Origin: Stomatobaculum longum
Lineage (GTDB): Bacteria; Bacillota; Clostridia; Lachnospirales; Lachnospiraceae
Direction of reading: 5' to 3'
DNA length: 64,000 bases
NCBI GenBank assembly: GCA_000242235.1
Contig: JH590864.1
Location: 124,001 to 188,000, forward strand
The notes beneath the pieces were generated by a model that saw only the letters and a program-made list of their open reading frames with translations, had not been told where the DNA came from and made no database searches. The position numbers were made by a program, and so were the translations under genes. Shown in pieces: positions 27,866 through 36,757 of this stretch. Position 1 is the stretch's first letter; the number at the start of each line of letters is the position of its first letter.

Positions 27866-27904
27866 GGCGGGGCGGTGAAGACTTTTCGTCTTCACCGCCC
27901 CGCC
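27866..27904 (+). terminator. Terminator of the surface-protein operon
   Basis: A 17-bp perfect stem (27866-27882 with 27888-27904), loop TTTTC, followed by TATTTTGTT. It lies 46 bases after the last wall-binding gene. Confidence 0.9.
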
Positions 27905-27993
27905 TATTTTGTTAGTGGAAGGTCTCCGCTTCGTCGTCGGAGTTATCATCGGACGGTGCCGGTTGCAGCGGAATTGCCCGGCCGCCGCCTTTC

Positions 27994-28022
27994 TTGACAG
28001 CTTTGGTTTAGCTCGCTAGGAT
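27994..28022 (+). promoter_or_regulatory. Promoter of the ABC exporter pair
   Basis: Consensus TTGACA at 27994-27999, a 17-base spacer and TAGGAT at 28017-28022, 22 bases before the first exporter gene. Confidence 0.7.
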
Positions 28023-28044
28023 ATTGTGAGAAAGGGAGGGGCGT

Positions 28045-29793
28045 ATGAAGGTTTTGTTGCCAATATTGAAGAAGTACAGGAGAGAGGCAGTGCTCGCGCC
28101 TCTCTTTAAACTTGTGGAGGCGCTGCTCGAGCTGATTGTGCCGCTCATTATGGCACGGCTCATTGACCGCGGTATTGCGATGGGAGATCGCGGCTATGTG
28201 TTGCAGCAGTCGGCCTTGCTCTTGCTGCTCGGCGCGGCGGGACTCGGATTCTCGATTACCGCGCAGTATTTTGCGGCAAAGGCGGCAATGCGGCTCGGCG
28301 GCGAACTGAGGCATCAGCTATTTACCAAGGTGCAGGAGCTCAGTTTTTCGCAGCTGGATCTTTTCGGCGCGGACACGCTGATTACGCGGATGACGAGCGA
28401 TGTAAACCAGGTGCAGTCCGGCGTCAACATGGTGCTGCGGCTGTTTCTCCGCTCGCCTTTCATTGTCTTCGGCGCCATGATTATGGCGTTTACGATTGAT
28501 GTGCCGTCGGCGCTGATCTTTGCGGTCGCGATTCCGGTCATCGGTGCGGTTGTTTTCTGGATTCTCCTGACCACCTTACCGCTCTATAAAAAGGTGCAGG
28601 GCAGGCTCGATGAGATTATGACGAGCACGCGCGAAAACCTGACGGGTGTCCGCGTGATCCGGGCTTTCTGCCAGGAGGAGAATGAGAGACAGCGCTATGC
28701 GGAGCGGAATGCGGCGCTGTTTGCGGAGCAGATCCGTGTGGGGCGCATCTCGGGGCTCATGAATCCGCTGACCTATGTGCTCATTAACCTCGCGATTGTC
28801 GCACTGATTCAGACAGACGCCGTGCGCGTAAACGCAGGCATTCTCGCGACCGGTCAGGTGGTCGCGCTGCTGAATTATATGTCGCAGATCTTGGTGGAGT
28901 TAATCAAGCTCGCCAATCTGATTATTCAGGTGACGCGCGCCATGGCCTGCAGTGACCGCGTTGCCGCAGTGCTGGAGGTGCGGTGCGATATGCAGGACGG
29001 CAGCGAGGACACGGCGCAGGTGTTTGCGGGCGAGGTAGCGGATGCAAACGGCCGGAAGAAGGCGGTCGAATTCCGGGATGTCTCGCTCCGCTATGACGCA
29101 GAGAGCGGCGAAGCGCTCTCGCACATCAGTTTTACGGCCTATGCGGGCGATACCATCGGCATTATCGGCGGCACGGGCAGCGGCAAGTCCTCGCTCGTGA
29201 ATCTGATTCCGCGTTTCTATGATGTGACGGCGGGCGAGGTAGCGGTCTTTGGAGAGGATGTGCGGAAGCTGACGCTCGAGAGTCTCCGCGCGGCAATCGG
29301 TATAGTCTTACAGAAGGCCGAGCTCTTTCAGGGCAGCATTGCCGACAATCTTCGCTGGGGCAAAGAGGATGCGGATAGTGCGGCGTTCTGGGAGGCGCTG
29401 ACGGTCGCGCAGGCGAAGGAATATGTCGAGACCAAGCCCGGCACGCTCGACTTCCATCTGGAGCAGAACGCCCGGAATCTGTCGGGCGGTCAGAAGCAGC
29501 GCCTCACGATTGCGCGCGCGCTGATGAAGAAGCCGGAGATTCTGATTCTCGACGACAGTGCTTCGGCGCTCGACTTTGCGACCGACGCAGCGCTTCGCAC
29601 CGCAATCCGCGAGAGCGCAAAGGACATTACCTGCTTCATTGTGTCGCAGCGCGCGGCTTCGGTGCAGTATGCGGACCGGATTCTGGTGCTCGATAACGGG
29701 CAACTGGTCGGCAGCGGCACACATGAGGAGCTTCTCCGGGACAACCGGGTCTATCAGGAGATTTACTACTCCCAGTTCCCGAAGGAGGCGTGA
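28045..29793 (+). CDS. ABC exporter subunit with degenerate catalytic site
   Basis: A 582-residue half-transporter: six membrane helices (about 1-310) fused to an ATPase domain with Walker A GGTGSGKSS, signature LSGGQ and Walker B ILILDDSASALD. The catalytic Glu after Walker B is Asp, and the H-loop reads SQR instead of AHR. This is the pattern of the degenerate partner (TM287-like) in heterodimeric exporters. GGGAGGGG precedes ATG 28045. The next gene, one base beyond the stop, encodes the complementary partner. Substrate is unknown: drug, lipid or peptide efflux are all possible. Confidence 0.92.
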   Translation: MKVLLPILKKYRREAVLAPLFKLVEALLELIVPLIMARLIDRGIAMGDRGYVLQQSALLLLLGAAGLGFSITAQYFAAKAAMRLGGELRHQLFTKVQELSFSQLDLFGADTLITRMTSDVNQVQSGVNMVLRLFLRSPFIVFGAMIMAFTIDVPSALIFAVAIPVIGAVVFWILLTTLPLYKKVQGRLDEIMTSTRENLTGVRVIRAFCQEENERQRYAERNAALFAEQIRVGRISGLMNPLTYVLINLAIVALIQTDAVRVNAGILATGQVVALLNYMSQILVELIKLANLIIQVTRAMACSDRVAAVLEVRCDMQDGSEDTAQVFAGEVADANGRKKAVEFRDVSLRYDAESGEALSHISFTAYAGDTIGIIGGTGSGKSSLVNLIPRFYDVTAGEVAVFGEDVRKLTLESLRAAIGIVLQKAELFQGSIADNLRWGKEDADSAAFWEALTVAQAKEYVETKPGTLDFHLEQNARNLSGGQKQRLTIARALMKKPEILILDDSASALDFATDAALRTAIRESAKDITCFIVSQRAASVQYADRILVLDNGQLVGSGTHEELLRDNRVYQEIYYSQFPKEA

Positions 29794-29794
29794 G

Positions 29795-31561
29795 ATGAAA
29801 CAGAAGAAGAAAAATGATTTTCAGTGGCGCACCGTCAAAAAGGTGCTCCGTTACATCGGCCGCTTCCGGCTGTACCTGATGGCATCGCTACTCTTTGCCT
29901 TCCTGACGGTTGTTCTGACTCTGCTCGCGCCGCGTTTGACCGGTGCCGTTGTGGACCACATGATAGGCGCGGGACGGGTGGATTTCCACGGTGTGCGGCG
30001 CATCATGCTACAGCTTGTCCTCGCGGCGGCGGGCGTGGGCATCTTTCAGTGGTGCATGAATCTCTGCAACAACCACCTGGCCTATGCGGTCGTGCAGGCG
30101 CTTCGAAACGATGCTTTCCGGAAGATTGAGCGCCTGCCGTTAAGTTACCTCGATGCGCATCCGGTCGGCGAGATCGAGAGCCGTGTGATTGCGGATGCCG
30201 ACCAGTTTTCGGACGGCCTTTTGATGGGCTTTACCCAGCTCTTTACGGGTGTTCTCACGATACTCGGGACGCTCCTCTTCATGCTCTCGGTCAATGTCTG
30301 GATTACGCTCGCGGTCGTGTTGATCACACCGCTTAGTTTCTTGCTCGCGGGCTATATCTCAAAGCACAGCTATATTTTGTTCCGCGCGCAGTCGACGCTT
30401 CGCGGCGAGCAGACCGGCATGATTAACGAGATGGTCGAGGGACAGCGCGTCGTCAAGGCCTTTCACCGCGAGCGCGCCGTGATTTCGGATTTCGATGCGC
30501 TCAATGAAAAGCTGACCGAGACTTCGCTGAAAGCGACTTTCTTCTCTTCGCTGACCAACCCGACGACGCGCTTTGTAAATGCCTTAGTCTATATGATTGT
30601 CGGCGCGGTCGGTGCTCTCTCGGTGATCGGCGGGCATCTGACGGTCGGCGAGCTCACGGCTTTTCTCAGCTATGCGAGCCAGTACGCAAAGCCGTTCAAC
30701 GAAATTTCGGGCGTTGTGACCGAGCTTCAGAACGCGATTGCCTGCGCGGCGCGACTCTTTGAGTTTATCGAGGAGGCGGAGGAGGTGCCCGACGCGGCGG
30801 ATGCCAAGGCACCGGAGCGCTTCGACGGTGCGGTCGGGTTTGACAAGGTCGCCTTTTCCTATGTGCCGGAACAGCATCTCATTGAGAACTTTGACTTTGC
30901 GGTGAAACCGGGACAGAAAATCGCGATTGTCGGGCCGACCGGCTGCGGCAAGACGACGCTCATTAATCTCCTGATGCGTTTCTACGATGTGACGGGCGGC
31001 AGCATCACCCTCGACGGCACGGATCTCCGCGATCTGACGCGCACCTCGCTCCGCGGCGGCTTCGGCATGGTCTTACAGGAGACCTGGCTAAAGAGCGGCA
31101 CGATACGCGAGAATATCACGATGGGCAATCCGGGCATCCGTGAGGAGCGGATGCGCGAGGTCGCGCGCATCTGCCACATTGCGAATTTCATCGAAAAACT
31201 GCCGCAGGGCTATGACACGGTGATTGCCGAGAACGGCGAGGGCTTCTCGCAGGGACAGAAGCAGCTCCTCTGCATTGCCCGCGTCATGATGAGCAATCCG
31301 TCGATGCTGATTCTGGATGAGGCGACTTCTTCGATCGACACGCGGACGGAGCTCAAAATTCAGGAGGCATTCAACAAGCTCATGGAGCGGCGCACAAGCT
31401 TTATTGTCGCGCACCGTCTCTCGACGATACGGAACGCCGATGTGATTCTTGTGATGAAGGCCGGACACATCATCGAAAAGGGCAACCACGAGGAACTCAT
31501 GGCGGCGAAGGGCTTCTACTACACGCTCTATGAGAGCCAGTTCCTCGGCAAGTCGATTTAG
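29795..31561 (+). CDS. ABC exporter subunit, catalytic partner
   Basis: A 588-residue half-transporter with six membrane helices and an ATPase domain: Walker A GPTGCGKTT, Walker B MLILDEATSSID with the catalytic Glu, H-loop VAHR, and the non-canonical signature FSQGQ. Together with the preceding subunit this makes one proper and one degenerate nucleotide site, exactly as in TM287/288 and BmrCD-type heterodimers. ATG 29795 with AAGGAGG upstream is chosen; a frame extending to 29558 overlaps the previous gene without a site. Confidence 0.92.
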   Translation: MKQKKKNDFQWRTVKKVLRYIGRFRLYLMASLLFAFLTVVLTLLAPRLTGAVVDHMIGAGRVDFHGVRRIMLQLVLAAAGVGIFQWCMNLCNNHLAYAVVQALRNDAFRKIERLPLSYLDAHPVGEIESRVIADADQFSDGLLMGFTQLFTGVLTILGTLLFMLSVNVWITLAVVLITPLSFLLAGYISKHSYILFRAQSTLRGEQTGMINEMVEGQRVVKAFHRERAVISDFDALNEKLTETSLKATFFSSLTNPTTRFVNALVYMIVGAVGALSVIGGHLTVGELTAFLSYASQYAKPFNEISGVVTELQNAIACAARLFEFIEEAEEVPDAADAKAPERFDGAVGFDKVAFSYVPEQHLIENFDFAVKPGQKIAIVGPTGCGKTTLINLLMRFYDVTGGSITLDGTDLRDLTRTSLRGGFGMVLQETWLKSGTIRENITMGNPGIREERMREVARICHIANFIEKLPQGYDTVIAENGEGFSQGQKQLLCIARVMMSNPSMLILDEATSSIDTRTELKIQEAFNKLMERRTSFIVAHRLSTIRNADVILVMKAGHIIEKGNHEELMAAKGFYYTLYESQFLGKSI

Positions 31562-31590
31562 TGGCAAAGAGCGGGTCGCTTTGGTATAAT
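31562..31590 (+). promoter_or_regulatory. Candidate promoter for the ThrH gene
   Basis: A consensus -10, TATAAT at 31585-31590, lies 17 bases after TGGCAA (31562-31567), directly behind the exporter stop codon and 40 bases before ATG 31631. Confidence 0.5.
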
Positions 31591-31630
31591 GTGGCTGTTA
31601 TTGTGAAATTGCGAAATGAGGAGGCACAAC

Positions 31631-32230
31631 ATGAATATTGTTTGCTTGGATCTGGAGGGCGTGCTGGTTCCCGAAATCTGGATTGCGTTTGCGGAGGCTT
31701 CGGGCATCCCGGAACTTCGCCGCACAACGCGGGACGAGCCGGACTACGACAAGCTGATGCGCTACCGCATTGACATTCTGAAGGAGCACGGCCTCGGGCT
31801 CAAGGAGATTCAGGAGACCATCGCGACGATTGATCCGATGCCGGGCGCCAAGGAGTTCCTCGACGAGCTCCGGAGCTTTACCCAGGTCATGATTCTGAGT
31901 GACACGTTCACGCAGTTCGCGTCTCCTCTCATGAAAAAGCTCGGCTATCCGACGATACTCTGCAACTCGCTTGAGGTCGCGGAGAGCGGTGAAATCACGG
32001 GCTTCAAGATGCGCATCGAGCACTCGAAGCTCACGACGGTGCGCGCGCTCCAGTCAATCGGCTATGAGACGATTGCGAGCGGTGACAGCTACAACGACCT
32101 CGGCATGATCGAGGCGAGCAAGGCGGGCTTCCTGTTCCGGACGACGGAGGAAATCAAGAAGACCTACCCGCAGTATCCGGTGTTTGAGACCTATGCGGAA
32201 CTGCTCGCGGCAATCAAGGCAGCGCAGTGA
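31631..32230 (+). CDS. thrH: ThrH-type HAD phosphatase
   Basis: A 199-residue HAD-superfamily protein opening with NIVCLDLEGVLVPEIWIAFA, the distinctive form of motif I in Pseudomonas ThrH (phosphoserine phosphatase / homoserine phosphotransferase). Motif II ILSDTF, motif III Lys near residue 140 and motif IV GDSYND are all present. It should dephosphorylate phosphoserine and may move phosphate to homoserine. ATG 31631 has GAGGAGG eight bases upstream. It stands alone between an exporter and an RNA-editing gene, with its own promoter and terminator. Confidence 0.88.
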   Translation: MNIVCLDLEGVLVPEIWIAFAEASGIPELRRTTRDEPDYDKLMRYRIDILKEHGLGLKEIQETIATIDPMPGAKEFLDELRSFTQVMILSDTFTQFASPLMKKLGYPTILCNSLEVAESGEITGFKMRIEHSKLTTVRALQSIGYETIASGDSYNDLGMIEASKAGFLFRTTEEIKKTYPQYPVFETYAELLAAIKAAQ

Positions 32231-32244
32231 CGAGATGAGCAAAG

Positions 32245-32269
32245 GACAGCTTCCCGAAAGGAGGCTGTC
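32245..32269 (+). terminator. Terminator after thrH
   Basis: A 10-bp stem (32245-32254 with 32260-32269, one G-T pair, loop CGAAA) followed by TTTTCG. Confidence 0.8.
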
Positions 32270-32332
32270 TTTTCGTGTGCGGGAAATCGGAGCGTTTGCA
32301 CATTTGCCGCGGCGGGCGGAGAGGAGATTCGT

Positions 32333-33511
32333 ATGACAGAGGCGATTTTTGACAGAGATCCGCGGGAGCTCTGCTTTACGGCGGAAGTGCTCTCTTTAAC
32401 GGAGAGAACGGCAGACGGCGAGACTTGTTTTGCGGTGATTCTGGACCGGACGGCCTTTTTTCCGGAACAGGGCGGGCAGAAGGCGGACCGCGGCACGCTC
32501 GGCGGGGCAAAAATTCTGGATGTCACGATACGGGATGGCATCATCACCCATCTGGTCGACGCGCCGCTATCGGTCGGCAGCACGGTCACGGGGACGGTCG
32601 ACTGGGCACGCCGCTTTGACTTTATGCAGCAGCACACGGGCGAGCACATGTTGTCGGGGCTTGCGCACCGCCTCTTCGGCGCGGAAAATGTGGGCTTTCA
32701 TCTGAGCGAGCGCGAAGTGCAGGTGGATCTCAGTGTCCCGCTCGGCGCGGCGGATCTCGCAAAGCTTGAGAGCGCGGTCAATGAGGCCGTTTTCCGGGAC
32801 ATCCCGGTGCGAGCCTTTTATCCGGACGCGGCGGAGCTTGCGGCGATTTCTTACCGGCAGAAAAAGGAACTGACGGGGGCAATCCGCCTCGTCGAAATCG
32901 GGGATGTGGACACCTGCGCCTGCTGTGCGCCCCATGTCGCGCGGAGTTCGGAGGTGGGACTCGTAAAGATTCTGAGCGCAATGAACTATAAGGGCGGCAC
33001 CAGACTGTATCTTGCCTGCGGAATGCGGGCGCTCACAGCGTTTTCGGCCTGCCTCGACGAGGCAAAAGAGATTTCGGCGCGACTCTCGACGCCGCTCGGC
33101 GAACTGGACAGTGCGGTTATGAAAGTGCAGGAGAAGAGCGCTGCCGCCGAGAGCCGCGCGGCTTCGCTTGCGGTCGAACTGATTCTTGCCAAGGCAGAGA
33201 CAGCGGCGCAGAGGGGTGAGCAGGCACCCTGCCTTGTTCTGCCGCCGCTCCCGGAGAGTGTGCTCCAGCGCGCGCTAAAGCCGCTCAGAGAGTGCTTTTC
33301 CGGTGTACTCGGGCTATTCTCCGGCGCGGAGGAGACGGGCTATGCGTTTCTCCTGTCCGGCGACGGGGTTGACCGGGAGTCTTTTCTCGCCGAAATCCGC
33401 TCGCGCGGCGGCAAGGGCGGCGGTGGAAAAGATCGCATTCAGGGTCGTATCTTTTGTAAAGCGACAGAAATACCCACTCTTTTTCATGATTTTGTAAAAA
33501 ATGAGAAGTAA
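32333..33511 (+). CDS. Alanyl-tRNA editing protein (AlaX-L type)
   Basis: A 392-residue homologue of the AlaRS editing domain that hydrolyses mischarged Ser- or Gly-tRNA-Ala in trans. Zinc ligands are His101 and His105 in QHTGEHMLS, and Cys197 and His201 in CACCAPH. FFPEQGGQ near the N-terminus and GGTRLYLACGMRAL are family marks. The C-terminal part (about 260-392) is a DHHA1-type domain ending in a Gly-rich GGKGGGGKD stretch. AGAGGAGA lies before ATG 32333. Length fits AlaX-L with the DHHA1 domain. Confidence 0.9.
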   Translation: MTEAIFDRDPRELCFTAEVLSLTERTADGETCFAVILDRTAFFPEQGGQKADRGTLGGAKILDVTIRDGIITHLVDAPLSVGSTVTGTVDWARRFDFMQQHTGEHMLSGLAHRLFGAENVGFHLSEREVQVDLSVPLGAADLAKLESAVNEAVFRDIPVRAFYPDAAELAAISYRQKKELTGAIRLVEIGDVDTCACCAPHVARSSEVGLVKILSAMNYKGGTRLYLACGMRALTAFSACLDEAKEISARLSTPLGELDSAVMKVQEKSAAAESRAASLAVELILAKAETAAQRGEQAPCLVLPPLPESVLQRALKPLRECFSGVLGLFSGAEETGYAFLLSGDGVDRESFLAEIRSRGGKGGGGKDRIQGRIFCKATEIPTLFHDFVKNEK

Positions 33512-33590
33512 GACTGTGATAAAATTATAAGAAAAATGAAATAGAACTGAGAGCGGAGACGGCATCTCAGGGGAGGGAGATTTCGTTTTG

Positions 33591-35012
33591 ATGCAGGAAA
33601 AAATCAAAAAAGGGCTCTGTTGTCTCATCGCGGCACTGCTGCTTTTCGGCGGCTCTATCGGCGTAAAGCCAGCTTATGCGGCGACCGCGCCGCAGATTGC
33701 CTCGGAGGGCGCGGCGCTCTACAATGCGACGACGGGACAGTTTTTGTATGAGAAGAACGCAAATCAGCAGTTCTATCCGGCTTCAATCACCAAGTTTATG
33801 ACGGCACTTCTGGTGCTCGAGAACAGCTCACAGGACGATGTGGTTGTGTTCTCCGACAGCGCGACCGGAAATCTGGAGTCGGGCGCGGTGAATCTGGAGC
33901 TCACAAAGGGCGATCGCGTCAAGGTGCGGGACTGCCTCTACGGGCTCATGCTGAAATCCGCGAACGAGGTCGCGAACGGGCTCGCCGAGCATGTCTCGGG
34001 TTCGGTCTCCGCGTTCGCACAGAAGATGAACCGGAGAGCCGGACAGCTCGGATGCACCAACACGAATTTCGTGAATCCGAACGGTCTGAACAACGCAAAC
34101 CATGTCACGACACCGCATGACATGGCGCTGATTGCGAAGGCCTGTTTTGATCGCGCCGATTTCCGTGCGCTGGATCAGACGACTTCGTACCATTTTCCGG
34201 CGACCAAAAAGCGTCCGAACGGCACGGACATCACAATGGGACACCGTATGATTGCGCCGGGCGGTTCGGACTATTATCCGGGCATTCTCGGCGGCAAGAC
34301 AGGCTATACGAGCGCGGCTGGCAATACGCTCGTAACCTGCGCGGAGCGAAACGGCGTGCGTCTCATTGCGGTGGTTATGAAGAGCAAGCGGACGCAATAC
34401 GCGGACACAAGGGCGCTGCTCGACTACGGGTTCCAGCTCGCGGGAGAGTCCGGCGGAAAAAAACAGGAAGCCGTGGGCGGGGAAACGGCACAGGAGACAA
34501 GCGGCAGAGTACAGGCGCTCACGGCAAACAGTCAGGCTCAAAGTCAGCAGGAAAATCCGGCGGAAAATCAGCAGGCGGTAAGCCGACAAACGGTAAGTCC
34601 GGCGGGAAGTCAGGCAAATCCGGCAAGCAGACAGGAAGCAAATCCGTCGGCAAATCAAAATCAGGCACTAAGCGGACCGGGGGCAAAGTTGCCAAGTCAG
34701 GCGGGGTGGCTCCAAAGAAACGGCGTGTGGGCGTACAGAGAAGCAAACGGTGAGCTCGTGAAGAATGCTCGCCGGGAGATTAACGGTGCGCAGTACTGGT
34801 TTGACGCGGACGGCAATATGAAGGAGGGCTGGCAGCAGGATAGCACGGGCGCCTGGTATTACCTGGCACCGGGGCAGGGCGCACTGCAGCAAAACTGCTG
34901 GCTACAGTATCGAAATCAGTGGTATTATCTTGGAAGTGACGGCAAAATGTTGACAGACAGCCGCACACCGGATGGATACCGAGTCAACAGGGAAGGGGTT
35001 TGGATTGGATAA
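33591..35012 (+). CDS. D-alanyl-D-alanine carboxypeptidase with wall-binding repeats
   Basis: A 473-residue secreted penicillin-binding protein trimming peptidoglycan stem peptides. Signal peptide cleaves near AYA (residue 30). Catalytic motifs are SITK (Ser65, Lys68), SAN (123-125) and KTG (236-238). After the peptidase domain come a Gln/Asn/Ser/Pro-rich linker (about 280-370) and aromatic wall-binding repeats ending TPDGYRVNREGVWIG, the same tail as in the giant surface proteins. That tail replaces the usual amphipathic membrane anchor. ATG 33591 is preceded by GGGAGGGA at 12 bases; a TTG directly before it (33588) is an alternative start. TTGTAA-17-TGTGAT at 33492-33520 may be its promoter. 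Confidence 0.92.
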   Translation: MQEKIKKGLCCLIAALLLFGGSIGVKPAYAATAPQIASEGAALYNATTGQFLYEKNANQQFYPASITKFMTALLVLENSSQDDVVVFSDSATGNLESGAVNLELTKGDRVKVRDCLYGLMLKSANEVANGLAEHVSGSVSAFAQKMNRRAGQLGCTNTNFVNPNGLNNANHVTTPHDMALIAKACFDRADFRALDQTTSYHFPATKKRPNGTDITMGHRMIAPGGSDYYPGILGGKTGYTSAAGNTLVTCAERNGVRLIAVVMKSKRTQYADTRALLDYGFQLAGESGGKKQEAVGGETAQETSGRVQALTANSQAQSQQENPAENQQAVSRQTVSPAGSQANPASRQEANPSANQNQALSGPGAKLPSQAGWLQRNGVWAYREANGELVKNARREINGAQYWFDADGNMKEGWQQDSTGAWYYLAPGQGALQQNCWLQYRNQWYYLGSDGKMLTDSRTPDGYRVNREGVWIG

Positions 35013-35886
35013 GAAGAAGCTTTTCTTCTCGTTCGGTTCGGCGGCGGTCGGCATTGCGGCGGCCGCCCTTTTTGAATCCGAGCGGGAGCGTCGGAGCCTC
35101 ATTGTGCGCCGCTATGAACTGCGGAGCCCGAAAATCGAAAGACCGCGCCGCATTGTATACCTCTCGGACTTTCACGAGCGCCGTCTCGGCGACATTGCGG
35201 CGCGGCTCCTGAAAGAAACGGAGCGGCTTCGGCCGGACTACATCTTCCTCGGCGGAGATATGGTGACGGCAAAGCACGGTGCTTCGATTCAGGCGACCCT
35301 CGCGCTGACGGAGCGGCTTGCGGAAATCGCGCCGGTCTACTACGGCGAGGGAAACCACGAGGCGCGGCTGGACCGCGACCGCGGGCGCTATTTGCAGCTG
35401 TTCGACGACTTGCAGGCGGGGCTTAGTTGGCAGGGCGTACACTATCTCTCGGATGAGACTGTATTGCTCGGCAATGACCTTGCACTCTCGGGGCTCCATA
35501 TCACCGAGAACTTTTACCGGCGAGCGCCGCACGATGAGATGCATGCGGACTATGTGCAGGAGCACCTCGGCGCGGCAAATGCGACGCGCTTTCAGCTTCT
35601 TTTTGCGCATAGCCCGGCTTTTTTTGACGCCTATGCGCGCTGGGGCGCGGATCTCACATTCGCGGGGCATTGGCACGGCGGCACAGTGCGGCTCCCGGGG
35701 AACATAGGTCTCATGACGCCGCAGTTTGAATTTTTCCGCCGCCCGGCGAGCGGGCTTTTCTACCGGGGAGAACACGCGATGCTCCTAAGCCCGGGCATCG
35801 GTACGCACAGCATCAACCTCCGCTTTATGAATTTGCCGGAGCTCATGGTGCTGGAGCTTCGAAAGGGGAGAGGACATGGCAGATGA
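35005..35886 (+). CDS. Membrane-anchored metallophosphoesterase
   Basis: A 293-residue calcineurin-like phosphoesterase with one N-terminal hydrophobic segment (about 5-20). All metal motifs are visible: SDFHE, GGDMV, GNHEAR, FAHSP and GHWHGG. YkuE/YaeI-type members act on UDP- or lipid-linked pyrophosphates, but the substrate here is not known. I prefer TTG 35005, which overlaps the carboxypeptidase end by eight bases and follows GGGAAGGGG; an in-frame ATG at 34972 lacks a site. It overlaps scpA by 11 bases. Confidence 0.87.
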   Translation: MDKKKLFFSFGSAAVGIAAAALFESERERRSLIVRRYELRSPKIERPRRIVYLSDFHERRLGDIAARLLKETERLRPDYIFLGGDMVTAKHGASIQATLALTERLAEIAPVYYGEGNHEARLDRDRGRYLQLFDDLQAGLSWQGVHYLSDETVLLGNDLALSGLHITENFYRRAPHDEMHADYVQEHLGAANATRFQLLFAHSPAFFDAYARWGADLTFAGHWHGGTVRLPGNIGLMTPQFEFFRRPASGLFYRGEHAMLLSPGIGTHSINLRFMNLPELMVLELRKGRGHGR

Positions 35887-36676
35887 GGCGCTCTCGCTGC
35901 GGCTTGAAAAGTATGAGGGGCCGCTCGATCTTCTCTTAAGGCTGATTGAAAAGAATAAAATCAATATCTACGACATTCCGATTGCCGAGATCACGGAGCA
36001 GTATATGGCGTATCTCTCCGGCATGGAGAGGGAGGATCTCGATCAGCTCTCGGAATTCCTTCTGATGGCGGCGACTTTGCTCGATATCAAGGCGCGCATG
36101 CTCCTGCCGCGCGAGGTGGATCAGGAGACCGGCGAAGAGGTGGATCCGAGAGCGGAACTTGTGAATCGCCTCTTGGAGCACAAGAAGTATAAGCTCATGG
36201 CGGAGGAACTCGCCGACCGCGAATTTGACGCCTACAAGGTCTTTTTCCGCGAACCCGCGCTTCCGAAAGAAGTCGCGGAGTGGACGCAGCCCGTGGATCT
36301 CGACGAGCTCTTTCAGGATGTGACGCTCACGCGACTTCAGTTTGTGTTTCAGGAGGTCATGCGTCAGCGCGAAGACAGGATCGATCCGGAGCGGAGTCGC
36401 TTCGGGACCATCAAACGCGAGCCTATCAGTCTGAAGATGCAGATTGAAGCGGTCATGAGTTATGCGCGCGCGCACGAGAGTTTTTCGTTCCGGGACTTAC
36501 TTGAAAAGCGGCGCAGCAAGCTGCTCCTCGTGGTCACGTTTCTCGCGGTGCTCGAACTCATGAAGGCGGGAATTCTGACCGCTTCGCAGGAGAGCCCGGC
36601 GCTCGACATCTACCTCGAGGTCTCGGCGGAGGAGTTGGAGAACCGGCACGACTTCTCGGAGCTTTTTGACGGCTGA
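35876..36676 (+). CDS. scpA: Segregation and condensation protein A
   Basis: A 266-residue kleisin of the Smc-ScpAB condensin, recognised by the N-terminal YEGPLDLLLRLIEKNKINIYDIPI signature parts, the LLDIKARMLLPRE helix and the C-terminal winged-helix region that binds the Smc head (about 190-260). It helps compact and separate chromosomes. AAAGGGGAG precedes ATG 35876 and the start overlaps the phosphoesterase gene. scpB, usually next door, is absent: the next gene is a dehydrogenase. Confidence 0.92.
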   Translation: MADEALSLRLEKYEGPLDLLLRLIEKNKINIYDIPIAEITEQYMAYLSGMEREDLDQLSEFLLMAATLLDIKARMLLPREVDQETGEEVDPRAELVNRLLEHKKYKLMAEELADREFDAYKVFFREPALPKEVAEWTQPVDLDELFQDVTLTRLQFVFQEVMRQREDRIDPERSRFGTIKREPISLKMQIEAVMSYARAHESFSFRDLLEKRRSKLLLVVTFLAVLELMKAGILTASQESPALDIYLEVSAEELENRHDFSELFDG

Positions 36677-36757
36677 GCTTGCGCGCGGCTTCCAGGTCGT
36701 GGTATGCTCTCTTTGTATCGATAAATGTACAAGGTCTCGGAGAGACCGGAGGTGAAT

